Source of the DNA: an uncultured Clostridia bacterium
Lineage (GTDB): Bacteria > Bacillota > Clostridia > Saccharofermentanales > Saccharofermentanaceae
Direction: 5' to 3'
Assembly (NCBI GenBank): GCA_946405115.1
Contig: CAMJGB010000073.1
Location: 1-8,933, forward strand
Length of the DNA: 8,933 nt
Shown: in pieces, positions 1-6,990 of the stretch
Position numbering within the stretch: position 1 is the stretch's first letter
Layout of the letters: every line of letters begins with the position of its first letter
Notes under the pieces: generated by a model
What the model saw: only the letters and a program-made list of their open reading frames with translations
What the model was told of the DNA's origin: nothing
The model's database searches: none
Made by a program: the position numbers and the translations under genes

Positions 1-218
1 CCGAGCTTAGCCCAAGCGTGCTTAAGAGCCATGTTGATACCGAAGGAGTCAGCAATCTGACCGTCGTTGATAGAGTCGAGCTCGAGCGGTACAACTCCTA
101 CCTTATCAATACTTACAACACCTGTTTTATTATTATAGGAACCTACAGCAAGCTTCAGGTTTGAGCTGGACATATCCAGAACCATGTACTGTGTTCCTTT
201 TCCTGTAGATAATGCCAT
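1..218 (-). CDS. pilM: PilM-like type IV pilus assembly ATPase, N-terminal fragment (cut by window edge)
   Basis: Only the first 72 codons are visible; the gene runs off the left edge. The protein starts MALSTGKGTQYMVLDMSSSN. Its segment DMSSSNLKLA (residues 15-24) matches the first phosphate loop of the FtsA/actin-like fold as found in PilM (usual form DIGSSSIK). The later 'DGQIADS' stretch also fits the PilM N-terminal pattern. In the family, PilM forms a cytoplasmic ring that binds the PilN N-terminus and links the motor to the rest of the machine. The ATG at 216-218 follows an AAAGGAG ribosome binding site that overlaps the pilC stop codon, with only 16 bp between the genes, so it is the fourth visible gene of the operon. 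The name rests on this short N-terminus plus gene order; another actin-like ATPase is unlikely in this context. Confidence 0.8.
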   Translation of the reverse strand, partial: MALSTGKGTQYMVLDMSSSNLKLAVGSYNNKTGVVSIDKVGVVPLELDSINDGQIADSFGINMALKHAWAKL

Positions 219-234
219 TTTTATTTTTCTCCTT

Positions 235-1443
235 TCATCCTACATACTGAGCCATCGTGAAGATAGGCATTGCGATACCACCAACTACAAGTCCGACGAT
301 GATAGCCATGATGATGAGCATGCAAGGCTCGAGAGCCGCTGTCATCTTAGCTGTAGCTGCGTCAGCCTCATCCTCAAAGAAGTCAGCAGCCTTATCAAGA
401 ATTGTATCCAAAGTACCGGACTCCTCACCGATTGCTGTCATAGCGTAGATCATCGGAGGGAATTCTGTAATGTTCTTGATAGACTTTGAAAGTGAAGTAC
501 CCTTACGGATTTCAATTCTTGCATCAGCAAGCTTCTTCTCAAGAATTACATTATCAAGTGAAGAACCTGTAATCTCAACAGCTGTAAGAACGGAGATACC
601 GGACTTAAGAAGTGTAGAAACTGTTCTTGTGAATCTTGCAGCAGCTGTCATCTTAGTGGCCTTACCAACGACAGGAATTCTAAGCATCATTGTATCCCAC
701 TGAGCGTGACCCTTCTCACTTCTCTTCCAAGTGTTAAAGGCGAAGATACCGCCGCCAACAACAATAATGTAAACGTACCAGTAGTGAACCATGGAATCGG
801 AAACTGCCATGATGAACTTTGTCAAAGCAGGAAGTTCTCCGCCCAATGCACTAACTGTCTGTGCGATACCAGGTACAAGGAAGGTCATAAGACCAACTGT
901 AATTGCGATTGTCAAGAAGAACAAGATCTTAGGATAAACCATTGCGGATGAAATCTTATTCTTGAGCTTTGACTCCTTCTGGAAGTGGATTGCCAATCGC
1001 TCCATGATTTCATCGAGTCGACCGGATTCCTCACCGGCAGAAACCATTGAGCACATGATTGAAGGCAAAACTTCCTTCTGTTCCTTAAAGGCCTCAGAGA
1101 GTGAACGACCGGACTGAATCTGCTCATAGATTTCACCGATACATCTCTTAGATCTCTTCGTCTCGCACTGCTGATAAAGCATGTCCAAGGATCTTACTAC
1201 CGTGATACCTGCAGAAAGAAGTGAAGCAAGCTGTCTGGAAATAAGAACGAGCTCCTTGGTATTAAGCCTCTTACTACCAATCTCCATGTTGGCGAGGCCT
1301 TGGCCCTTATCAAGTTCAAGTGAAACGATGTACTTGCCATCGGCCTTAAGCTTTCTTGAAGCATCAGCTACGCTTGCTGCATCCAGAACGCCTGTAGACG
1401 ATTTGCCCGCACCGTCGAGAACTTGATATCTGAAATTAGGCAT
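235..1443 (-). CDS. pilC: PilC, type IV pilus inner-membrane platform protein
   Basis: A 402-residue protein of normal PilC/GspF length. It has two T2SF domains in tandem (about 67-190 and 270-392), each carrying a GEESG motif (137-141 and 339-343). Hydrophobic membrane segments lie at about 171-191, 219-237 and 373-397, the last beginning after the family-typical Glu-Pro pair (372-373). The N-terminal 'FRYQVLDGAGK' stretch is also typical of the family. In the family, PilC sits in the cytoplasmic membrane and passes the motion of PilB and PilT to the growing or shrinking pilus base. The start ATG at 1441-1443 has an excellent AGGAGGA site at 1451-1457, 7 bases upstream. It lies 26 bp after pilT and 16 bp before pilM on the same strand. 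Nothing appears truncated. The GspF homologue of type II secretion is the main alternative, but the neighbouring pilT and pilM argue for a pilus. Confidence 0.96.
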   Translation of the reverse strand: MPNFRYQVLDGAGKSSTGVLDAASVADASRKLKADGKYIVSLELDKGQGLANMEIGSKRLNTKELVLISRQLASLLSAGITVVRSLDMLYQQCETKRSKRCIGEIYEQIQSGRSLSEAFKEQKEVLPSIMCSMVSAGEESGRLDEIMERLAIHFQKESKLKNKISSAMVYPKILFFLTIAITVGLMTFLVPGIAQTVSALGGELPALTKFIMAVSDSMVHYWYVYIIVVGGGIFAFNTWKRSEKGHAQWDTMMLRIPVVGKATKMTAAARFTRTVSTLLKSGISVLTAVEITGSSLDNVILEKKLADARIEIRKGTSLSKSIKNITEFPPMIYAMTAIGEESGTLDTILDKAADFFEDEADAATAKMTAALEPCMLIIMAIIVGLVVGGIAMPIFTMAQYVG

Positions 1444-1469
1444 ATATCATTCCTCCTATATTATTTTTC

Positions 1470-2585
1470 TTACTGATAATCAATATCCCCGAACAGAGGG
1501 CTGTTAGCAGGACCGCCAACGTTATTGATGTATCTCTTGAGATCGTCAGGGAAACGACATCTCTGCATAGCAGTCTCTCTGGAGATAATCTTACGCTTTA
1601 CGAGCTCTGCAAGGTAGAAGTCGAGAGGACACATGCCGGACTGCAAGTTTGTAGCAATGGCACTGTCGATCTGATATGTCTTACCTTCACGGATATTGTT
1701 ACGAATAGCGTCATTAGCAAGCATGATTTCGAATGCTGCGCAACGACCGCCCGAGATCTTCGGAACGAGCGTCTGACAGATAACAGCTACAAGGATTGAA
1801 CCAAGCTGTACTCTGATCTGGTCCTGCTGATGAGGAGGGAAAACGTCGATGATACGGTTAACTGTATCAGATGCGGATGACGTATGGAGTGTAGAAAGAA
1901 CCAAGTGTCCTGTTTCAGCAGCTGTAATAGCTGTACTGATTGTATCAAGGTCACGCATCTCACCAACGAGAATAACATCAGGGTCTTCACGGAGAGCAGC
2001 TCTAAGTGCGTTAGCAAATGAGAGTGTATCCTCGTGAACTTCTCTCTGGTTGATCATAGCTTCACCATGATTGTGGAGATACTCGATAGGCTCCTCAAGT
2101 GTGAGAACGTGGCATCTCTTGACACTGTTGATGTGTCCTACCATAGCAGCGAGTGTTGTTGACTTACCGGATCCCGTAGGGCCTGTAACGAGGATGAGTC
2201 CTCGCGGCTTCAATGCAAGATCCTTGAAGAGCAAAGGCAAACCCAATCTCTCACAAGTAGGGATCTCATTTGTGATAGTTCTTGCTGCAAGAGCATAACT
2301 ACCTCTCTGCTTGTAAATGTTGCATCTAAAACGGCTATAGTCTGCAACAACGTAAGAGAAGTCAATCTCACCTCTCTCTGAGAGATACTGCTGTCTTGAC
2401 TTATCAATCATTGACTTACAGAGGAACTCTGTATCCTCAGGTGTCAAGATCTGGTTTGTCAAAGGCATAAGTTCTCCCGACACTCTGATCATCGGAGGGA
2501 GACCGGCTGTAATGTGTGTATCCGATGCTCCTCTTCTGACTGACTCTGCCAGAATCGCCTCCATTGTAAGGCTGAATCCTTCCAC
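1470..2585 (-). CDS. pilT: PilT, type IV pilus retraction ATPase
   Basis: A 371-residue secretion ATPase of PilT size. Visible motifs in order are Walker A GPTGSGKST (135-143), Asp box TLEEPIEY (162-169), Walker B ending VGEMRD (207-212, catalytic-type Glu209) and His box TGHLVLSTLHT (225-235). The C-terminal AIRNNIREGK (293-302) matches the AIRNLIRE signature that separates retraction ATPases from PilB. The early 'RRGASDTHITAG' segment is also typical. In the family, the hexamer depolymerises the pilus, powering twitching and DNA uptake. The chosen start is GTG at 2583-2585, because an AGGAGG lies 8 bases upstream (2594-2599). An in-frame ATG seven codons later lacks an equally good site. 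It follows pilB after 19 bp and precedes pilC after 26 bp, so it is the second gene of the operon. Residues near 318 (GMCPLDFYLAELV) belong to the normal C-terminal helical region. Intact and confidently assigned. Confidence 0.96.
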   Translation of the reverse strand: MEGFSLTMEAILAESVRRGASDTHITAGLPPMIRVSGELMPLTNQILTPEDTEFLCKSMIDKSRQQYLSERGEIDFSYVVADYSRFRCNIYKQRGSYALAARTITNEIPTCERLGLPLLFKDLALKPRGLILVTGPTGSGKSTTLAAMVGHINSVKRCHVLTLEEPIEYLHNHGEAMINQREVHEDTLSFANALRAALREDPDVILVGEMRDLDTISTAITAAETGHLVLSTLHTSSASDTVNRIIDVFPPHQQDQIRVQLGSILVAVICQTLVPKISGGRCAAFEIMLANDAIRNNIREGKTYQIDSAIATNLQSGMCPLDFYLAELVKRKIISRETAMQRCRFPDDLKRYINNVGGPANSPLFGDIDYQ

Positions 2586-2593
2586 TTTCTGTA

Positions 2594-2599
2594 CCTCCT
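2594..2599 (-). promoter_or_regulatory. Ribosome binding site that decides the pilT GTG start
   Basis: On the minus strand the six bases read AGGAGG, a full Shine-Dalgarno match, placed 8 bases before the GTG at 2583-2585. This favours the GTG over the ATG seven codons downstream. The site lies inside the 19-bp pilB-pilT gap. Confidence 0.85.
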
Positions 2600-2604
2600 G
2601 TATA

Positions 2605-4275
2605 TTATCCGTCTACTGAATATGCTACTCTGTTTGCTTCCGAAAGTGTTGTGATACCCTCAACAACAAGTGAAAGCGCTGAATCCATGAGCATCTGTGT
2701 GCCCTGCTTAACGGCAAGCTGTCTCATATCTTCTTCCGGTGCTCTCTTCTCGAGAAGAACCTTCATTTCCTTAGTGATAACAACTACCTCATGGATAGCG
2801 ATTCGGCCCTTATAGCCGGAACCGTTACAATCCGTACAACCCTCGCCCTTATAGAGCTTCTGTCCGGGTTCGAAGTGATACTGCTGAATTACGTCTTCGT
2901 CAGCATCATACGGCTTTCTGCAGTTTGTGCAGATTCGACGTACAAGTCTCTGAGCAACTACGCCTACGAGAGCCGAAGATACCATGTAAGGCTCAAGACC
3001 CATATCGATAAGACGGTTGATAGAAGATACGGCGTCGTTCGTATGGATTGTACTGAATACCAAGTGACCGGTGATAGCAGCTCTCATGGCGATCTCTGCT
3101 GTCTCACCGTCTCGAATCTCACCGACGAGGATAATATCAGGGTCCTGACGGAGGATAGAACGAAGACCGGATGCGAATGTCATTCCCGCCTTGGCATTAA
3201 CCTGTACCTGGTTAAGTCCCGGGATACGAATCTCGACAGGGTCCTCAACTGTGATGATGTTAACTTCAGGTGTGTTCTTCTCAGAAAGAAGAGTATAAAG
3301 AGTTGTTGTCTTACCGGAACCGGTAGGTCCTGAGATAAGGCAGATACCCTGAGGTACCAGGATGATCTTGTTGATCATGTCATTGTTGTGATCGGAGATA
3401 CCAAGATACTTACGGTTAAGGTTACCGTCGTTCTTGGCAAGGATACGGATAACGGTCTTCTCACCCCAGATTGTAGGCAGGATGGATACACGCATGTCGA
3501 CCGGTGTTCCGTTGATCTCAGTCTGGATACGACCGTCCTGAGGGATACGCTTCTCAGCGATGTTCATACCGCCGAGGATCTTAATTCTTGTTGTAATAGC
3601 ATCTCGAGCTGATACCGGGTTACTCATGATCTCCTGCATAACACCGTCGATACGGATACGAACTCTTACTCTCTCCTCCATCGGCTCGATATGAATATCG
3701 GAAGATCCTGCTCTGATAGCGAAATCGATCATTGAGTTAACGAGCTTAACTACAGGAGCACTGTTAACCTGCTCTGCGATCTCGTCGGAAAGACCTTCGA
3801 TCTCGTCGCTGGCCAAATCCTCACCGAGCTCTCGAGCGGCTTCACTCGCGCTGGTCTTACCGTAATTTACCTTGATTGTGTCGAGGATACCTGTCCTCGT
3901 AGCAAGCATCAGAACGATCTCATAACCTGTTCTGAACTGCAAATCATCCTGAACAAGGATGTTAAGAGGGTCATCGATAGCAACAACAAGCTTGTCATCA
4001 TCGAAGCCGATAGGAACGACAGTATTCTCTGTACAATACTTCTCGTTCAAAAGATCCAATGCCTTCGGATCTACGTCGATACTAGTAAGATCGATGATCG
4101 GATAACTGTACTGGCTGGATACCGCTCGGAGGATGTCGAACTCCGACATAAGCCCCATCTCGGTAATAACTTCACCTAATCGTTTGCCGCTTTCCTTCTG
4201 GACACTTAGTGCCTCCGCAAGCTCTGCTGCGGTAAGGAATCCACTCTCAATGAGAATATCTCCCAGTCTCTTCAT
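2605..4275 (-). CDS. pilB: PilB, type IV pilus extension ATPase with MshEN-type N-terminal domain
   Basis: A 556-residue GspE/PilB ATPase of normal length. Residues 3-26 and 32-55 are two copies of the 24-residue MshEN motif (RLG...G...L...Q), separated by the standard five residues; this domain binds cyclic-di-GMP in studied homologues. The ATPase core shows Walker A GPTGSGKTT (316-324), Asp box TVEDPVE (342-348), Walker B IILVGEIRD (381-389, Glu386) and His box TGHLVFSTIHT (402-412). A zinc-binding tetracysteine is formed by C449/C452 and C480/C483, typical of PilB and absent from PilT. In the family, the hexamer drives pilin assembly through PilC. The ATG at 4273-4275 follows a GGAGG site about 5-6 bases upstream. 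It is the first gene of the visible operon, diverging from yebC. A type II secretion GspE is the alternative, made unlikely by adjacent pilT and pilM. Confidence 0.96.
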   Translation of the reverse strand: MKRLGDILIESGFLTAAELAEALSVQKESGKRLGEVITEMGLMSEFDILRAVSSQYSYPIIDLTSIDVDPKALDLLNEKYCTENTVVPIGFDDDKLVVAIDDPLNILVQDDLQFRTGYEIVLMLATRTGILDTIKVNYGKTSASEAARELGEDLASDEIEGLSDEIAEQVNSAPVVKLVNSMIDFAIRAGSSDIHIEPMEERVRVRIRIDGVMQEIMSNPVSARDAITTRIKILGGMNIAEKRIPQDGRIQTEINGTPVDMRVSILPTIWGEKTVIRILAKNDGNLNRKYLGISDHNNDMINKIILVPQGICLISGPTGSGKTTTLYTLLSEKNTPEVNIITVEDPVEIRIPGLNQVQVNAKAGMTFASGLRSILRQDPDIILVGEIRDGETAEIAMRAAITGHLVFSTIHTNDAVSSINRLIDMGLEPYMVSSALVGVVAQRLVRRICTNCRKPYDADEDVIQQYHFEPGQKLYKGEGCTDCNGSGYKGRIAIHEVVVITKEMKVLLEKRAPEEDMRQLAVKQGTQMLMDSALSLVVEGITTLSEANRVAYSVDG

Positions 4276-4289
4276 GTTTGCCTCCGATC

Positions 4290-4308
4290 CAAGTAAATAT
4301 AATACTTG
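4290..4308. repeat. 6-bp inverted repeat in the pilB leader
   Basis: CAAGTA and TACTTG form a perfect inverted repeat around a 7-base AT-only spacer, 15 bases upstream of the pilB start codon. It overlaps a TATTAT (minus strand, 4299-4304) that could act as a weak -10 element. It could be a repressor operator or a small hairpin in the pilB leader; which one cannot be told from sequence, and chance is possible in AT-rich DNA. Confidence 0.4.
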
Positions 4309-4370
4309 TTATGACATATCTAAAAAAGAAGATGGCAAAAGCGCGCATCCCCCCTGGATACATCTATAAA

Positions 4371-4399
4371 ACTATACAACAGGATATAGTAAAAAACAA
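4371..4399 (-). promoter_or_regulatory. Candidate sigma-A promoter for the pil operon
   Basis: On the minus strand, TTGTTT (4394-4399) is followed after exactly 17 bases by TATAGT (4371-4376, one mismatch to the -10 consensus). Transcription would begin near 4364 and give a leader of about 90 bases before pilB. The -35 box matches only three of six positions. A second weak -10 (TATTAT, 4299-4304) lies nearer the gene but has no convincing -35. Confidence 0.45.
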
Positions 4400-4425
4400 G
4401 TTTTTTTGGTAATTTTGCCACCAAG

Positions 4426-4454
4426 TGGAAAAGGATAGTATTTTTAATTATAAT
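4426..4454 (+). promoter_or_regulatory. Candidate sigma-A promoter for the yebC operon
   Basis: A perfect -10 box TATAAT at 4449-4454 is preceded after 17 bases by TGGAAA (4426-4431), a four-of-six match to the -35 consensus. A-tracts and T-tracts just upstream (4391-4407) could act as an UP-type element. The expected start near 4461 leaves a leader of about 36 bases before the yebC ATG. Confidence 0.6.
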
Positions 4455-4486
4455 TATTTGATTAAAAATAAATAAAAGAAGACATT

Positions 4487-4491
4487 GGAGG
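4487..4491 (+). promoter_or_regulatory. Ribosome binding site that decides the yebC start
   Basis: GGAGG here lies 5 bases before the ATG at 4497-4499. An in-frame TTG at 4485-4487 would put the start codon on top of this site, so the ATG giving MSGHSKWNN is the real start. That N-terminus is also the conserved one of the family. Confidence 0.9.
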
Positions 4492-4496
4492 TAGTT

Positions 4497-5222
4497 ATGT
4501 CGGGTCATTCCAAATGGAATAATATCAAGCGTAAGAAGGAAGCATCAGATTCTGCTAAGGGTGCAATTTTCACAAAGATGGCTAAGCTCATTGCCATCGC
4601 AGTTAAGGAAGGCGGACCTGATCCCGACGGTAATTCCAAGCTCAAGGACGTAATTTCAAAGGCTAAGGCTGCAAATATGCCTAACGACAATATCAAGAGA
4701 GCCATCCAGAAGGCTGCAGGTGCCGGTGAAGGCGATGATTACGAAGAGATCCAGTACGAAGGTTACGGTCCCGGCGGTATTGCCATCATGGTACGTACAC
4801 TTACTAACAACAGAAACCGTACTGCAGCTGACGTAAGACATATGTTCTCAAAGTTCGGCGGTCAGCTTGGTGTTGACGGTTCCGTAGGATTCCTTTTCGA
4901 GGAGAAGGGTGTAATCCTCATCTCAAGAGAAGACTTCGAGGACGAAGACAAGGTTATGGAGGATGCTCTTGAAGCAGGTGCAGCAGATTTTGTTGCCGAG
5001 GACGAATTCTACGAGGTAGATACAGCTTCCGAGGATTACTACACAGTTAAGGAAGCACTTGAGGCTAAGGGCTACGAGTTCATCGATGCAAGCGTAGGTC
5101 CCGTTGCCATCACATTGAACAAGGTTGAAGATCCTGACATCTGCAGCAATCTCGAGAAGATGCTCGACATGATGGAAGAGAACGAAGACGTTCAGGAAGT
5201 TTATCACAACTGGGATAACTGA
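4497..5222 (+). CDS. yebC: YebC/TACO1-family protein (translation factor / putative regulator)
   Basis: A 241-residue protein of exactly the usual YebC/PmpR length. The N-terminus GHSKWNNIKRKK (3-14) is the family signature. 'ANMPNDNIKRAI' (59-70), 'YEGYGPGG' (87-94), 'NRNRTAADVRH' (105-115) and 'GSVGFLFEEKG' (128-138) are further highly conserved blocks, and the acidic C-terminal half is typical. Members have been described as DNA-binding regulators and, more recently, as ribosome-associated factors that relieve stalling at difficult peptide motifs, as the mitochondrial homologue TACO1 does. Which role applies here cannot be read from the sequence. It is the first gene of a plus-strand operon with its own promoter. 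Its stop codon overlaps the next start (TGATG), implying translational coupling to the P-loop/Asp23-like protein. The gene is intact. Confidence 0.96.
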   Translation: MSGHSKWNNIKRKKEASDSAKGAIFTKMAKLIAIAVKEGGPDPDGNSKLKDVISKAKAANMPNDNIKRAIQKAAGAGEGDDYEEIQYEGYGPGGIAIMVRTLTNNRNRTAADVRHMFSKFGGQLGVDGSVGFLFEEKGVILISREDFEDEDKVMEDALEAGAADFVAEDEFYEVDTASEDYYTVKEALEAKGYEFIDASVGPVAITLNKVEDPDICSNLEKMLDMMEENEDVQEVYHNWDN

Positions 5223-6241
5223 TGTCGGATTCTGTTAACAGACCCGGACCTGAGGTCAAAAGACCAACCCTGATCCCCGAGCTCCGGGCCACGTTAAAGC
5301 AGATCAATCTTACCCCTGAATCGTCACGATCAAGGACTAACGAACCTACAATCGACGTAATCTTACAAAGCGAGGCGCTCACAAGAGAGATACTCTCGCA
5401 GGTTGCGATCATAGCTTTCGTAGGTCAGTCAGGTACAGGAAAGAGTACCAGAGCAATTGCCGTTGCTCGTCAGAACAATATTGAATATCTAATTGACGAC
5501 GGTCTCCTCATTAACGGAGGCAGAATCGTCGCAGGTACGTCTGCCAAGAAGGCCCCGAGCAAGATGGAGTCAGTAAGGCAGGCGTTATTTGTTGATCCGA
5601 CAAGATCCCAGGTCATGAGAAGAGCGATAGTCGAGAACAGACCTACCGCCATCATGATCCTCGGAACGAGTGACTCGATGCTCGAGAAGATCACGACCAA
5701 CCTCTGGCTCAACAAGCCCTCGATGCTTATAAGGATTGAGGATGTTTCCACGGAAGAAGAGCGAAGACATGCAAGAAGCACCCGAATGAATGAGGGTATG
5801 CATACCATTCCTGTTCCTACCATGGAGATCAAGCACGAGTTCTCAGGTTACTTCTCCGATCCTCTCGACAAGATCAGAAGCAGATTGAACCTCGAAGAAG
5901 GCGGCGTTGCCCTCGACGGAGAGAATGAGCGAACCATGATCCGCCCCACCTTCTCTTCCCTGGGCTCGTATTCGATCTCAGATGAAGCTCTTCTGGATCT
6001 TATTAAGATTACACTGTCTGATCTCCCGGGTTACGGAGACGTATTGGAATTTAAAAGCGAGAAGCGAACAATCGGAGTAGTTTTTACTCTGGACCTCTCC
6101 CTGCTTTACGGTTACGACGCACAGAAGGTTCTTCACGATGCGCAGCAGAAGATCGGCAACGCGGTTGAGAAACTTACTGCGATCACAGTCGTGTCCGTTA
6201 ATATCAGAGCAGGAAGACTTGTTCACGGAAAGGCAGAATAA
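5222..6241 (+). CDS. P-loop NTPase domain fused to an Asp23/Gls24-like domain
   Basis: A 339-residue protein in two parts. After a polar N-terminal segment (1-55), a hydrophobic strand leads into Walker A GQSGTGKST (68-76), then YLIDDGLLI (89-97). This pair resembles the HPr-kinase/PEPCK-like P-loop layout, where a loop lysine is followed by an acidic pair (D92, D93). From about 238 to 334 the pattern changes to that of Asp23/Gls24 proteins: 'YSISDEALLDLIKITLSDLPG', then strands ending 'TLDLSLLYGYDAQKVL', then 'AVEKLTAITVVSVNIRAGRLV'. Asp23-type domains are linked to envelope stress in Gram-positives. The substrate and function are unknown. The start overlaps the yebC stop by one base without a strong ribosome binding site of its own, so translation is probably coupled. 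The stop likewise overlaps the next start (TAATG). No signal peptide or membrane segment is seen, so it is probably cytoplasmic. Both domain calls are by pattern; the Walker A is certain. Confidence 0.8.
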   Translation: MSDSVNRPGPEVKRPTLIPELRATLKQINLTPESSRSRTNEPTIDVILQSEALTREILSQVAIIAFVGQSGTGKSTRAIAVARQNNIEYLIDDGLLINGGRIVAGTSAKKAPSKMESVRQALFVDPTRSQVMRRAIVENRPTAIMILGTSDSMLEKITTNLWLNKPSMLIRIEDVSTEEERRHARSTRMNEGMHTIPVPTMEIKHEFSGYFSDPLDKIRSRLNLEEGGVALDGENERTMIRPTFSSLGSYSISDEALLDLIKITLSDLPGYGDVLEFKSEKRTIGVVFTLDLSLLYGYDAQKVLHDAQQKIGNAVEKLTAITVVSVNIRAGRLVHGKAE

Positions 6242-6990
6242 TGAAAGAGACAATCTACACAATACCGGTAAACGATGCTTATAACTCCGAATGCGAGTGT
6301 CCCCTCTGTCAGCTTAAGAAGAGGTCAGAGGAAAACGAGATCGAGTACTATCTTGGCCCCTCGCTTATGGAGCCGGATACAAGAATCATCACTAACAAGA
6401 CAGGTTTTTGTCCGGATCATATGGCTAAGCTTAATAAAAAGGTTACTAACAGATTGGGACTTGCACTCGTTGTGCATACACACCTTCTTGATTACGACAA
6501 GGATATCTCTGAGGACATTGCCAAGGCAGCTCCTGCCAAGGCCGGACTTCTTAAGGGCAGATCGAGCGACTATAAGGGAGCATTAAGATCCATCGCTGAC
6601 AGAATCGACAGCAGAACAGCATCCTGCCCCATCTGCGATAAGATGAATAAGACAATCGAGAGATATAACGAAGTCATAATGCACATGTTCTCTCACGATA
6701 ATGAGTTCAGAGCAAAGTTCATGGCTACGAAGTCTCACTGTCTTCCCCACACTGCTGCACTTCTTCGCACCGCTGCGAACAAGCTGTCACAGAATGATGC
6801 CAGTGATTTTGTAACAGCTCTTGCCAATGGCAATAAGGAGTACTTCGCTGAGCTTGAGCATGATGTTGAGTGGTTCACTCAAAAGTTTGATTACAGGAAC
6901 AAGGATAAGGATTGGGGCAACAGCAAAAATGCCATCCAGCGTTCAATGAGATTTTTATCATCAGATACAGGAGAATTCAATGAAGGATAA
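6241..6990 (+). CDS. DUF6062-type protein with two paired Cys/His motifs
   Basis: A 249-residue protein whose opening (MKETIYTIPVNDAY followed by CECPLC) matches what I recall of the DUF6062 family of Clostridia, which has no established function. It carries two similar halves: C20-P-L-C23 with C57-P-D-H60, and C129-P-I-C132 with C167-L-P-H170. Each half could make one CCCH metal site, probably zinc. C18 and H166 are extra potential ligands. 'NRLGLALVVHTHL' (70-82) is a conserved-looking helix between the halves, and the C-terminal region is charged and helical. There is no signal peptide or membrane segment, so it is likely cytoplasmic. Its start overlaps the previous stop by one base (TAATG), with only a weak GGAAAGG upstream, and its end overlaps the next gene by 11 bases. 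Family name is moderately sure; the paired motifs are seen directly. Confidence 0.78.
   Translation: MKETIYTIPVNDAYNSECECPLCQLKKRSEENEIEYYLGPSLMEPDTRIITNKTGFCPDHMAKLNKKVTNRLGLALVVHTHLLDYDKDISEDIAKAAPAKAGLLKGRSSDYKGALRSIADRIDSRTASCPICDKMNKTIERYNEVIMHMFSHDNEFRAKFMATKSHCLPHTAALLRTAANKLSQNDASDFVTALANGNKEYFAELEHDVEWFTQKFDYRNKDKDWGNSKNAIQRSMRFLSSDTGEFNEG

Noticed and set aside
184..489. 101-codon plus-strand open frame over the pilM-pilC junction
   Set aside because: Antisense to two well-recognised genes, with low-complexity His/Asp-rich sequence and no family resemblance.
2791..3333. Long 180-codon plus-strand open frame
   Set aside because: It lies wholly inside pilB on the opposite strand, has a Cys/Ser/Arg-rich random look and no ribosome binding site, while pilB is beyond doubt.
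4276..4364. Possible c-di-GMP riboswitch in the pilB leader
   Set aside because: Clostridial pilus genes often carry one, so I looked. The leader is short (about 90 bases) and I could not find the conserved GEMM-type core or a terminator/antiterminator pair.
4485..4496. TTG start adding four residues to YebC
   Set aside because: The TTG overlaps the GGAGG ribosome binding site, and the conserved family N-terminus begins at the ATG at 4497.
4320..4508. 62-codon minus-strand open frame in the pilB-yebC gap
   Set aside because: AT-rich, Ile/Leu/Phe-biased translation typical of noncoding DNA; it runs over both promoter candidates and the yebC start.
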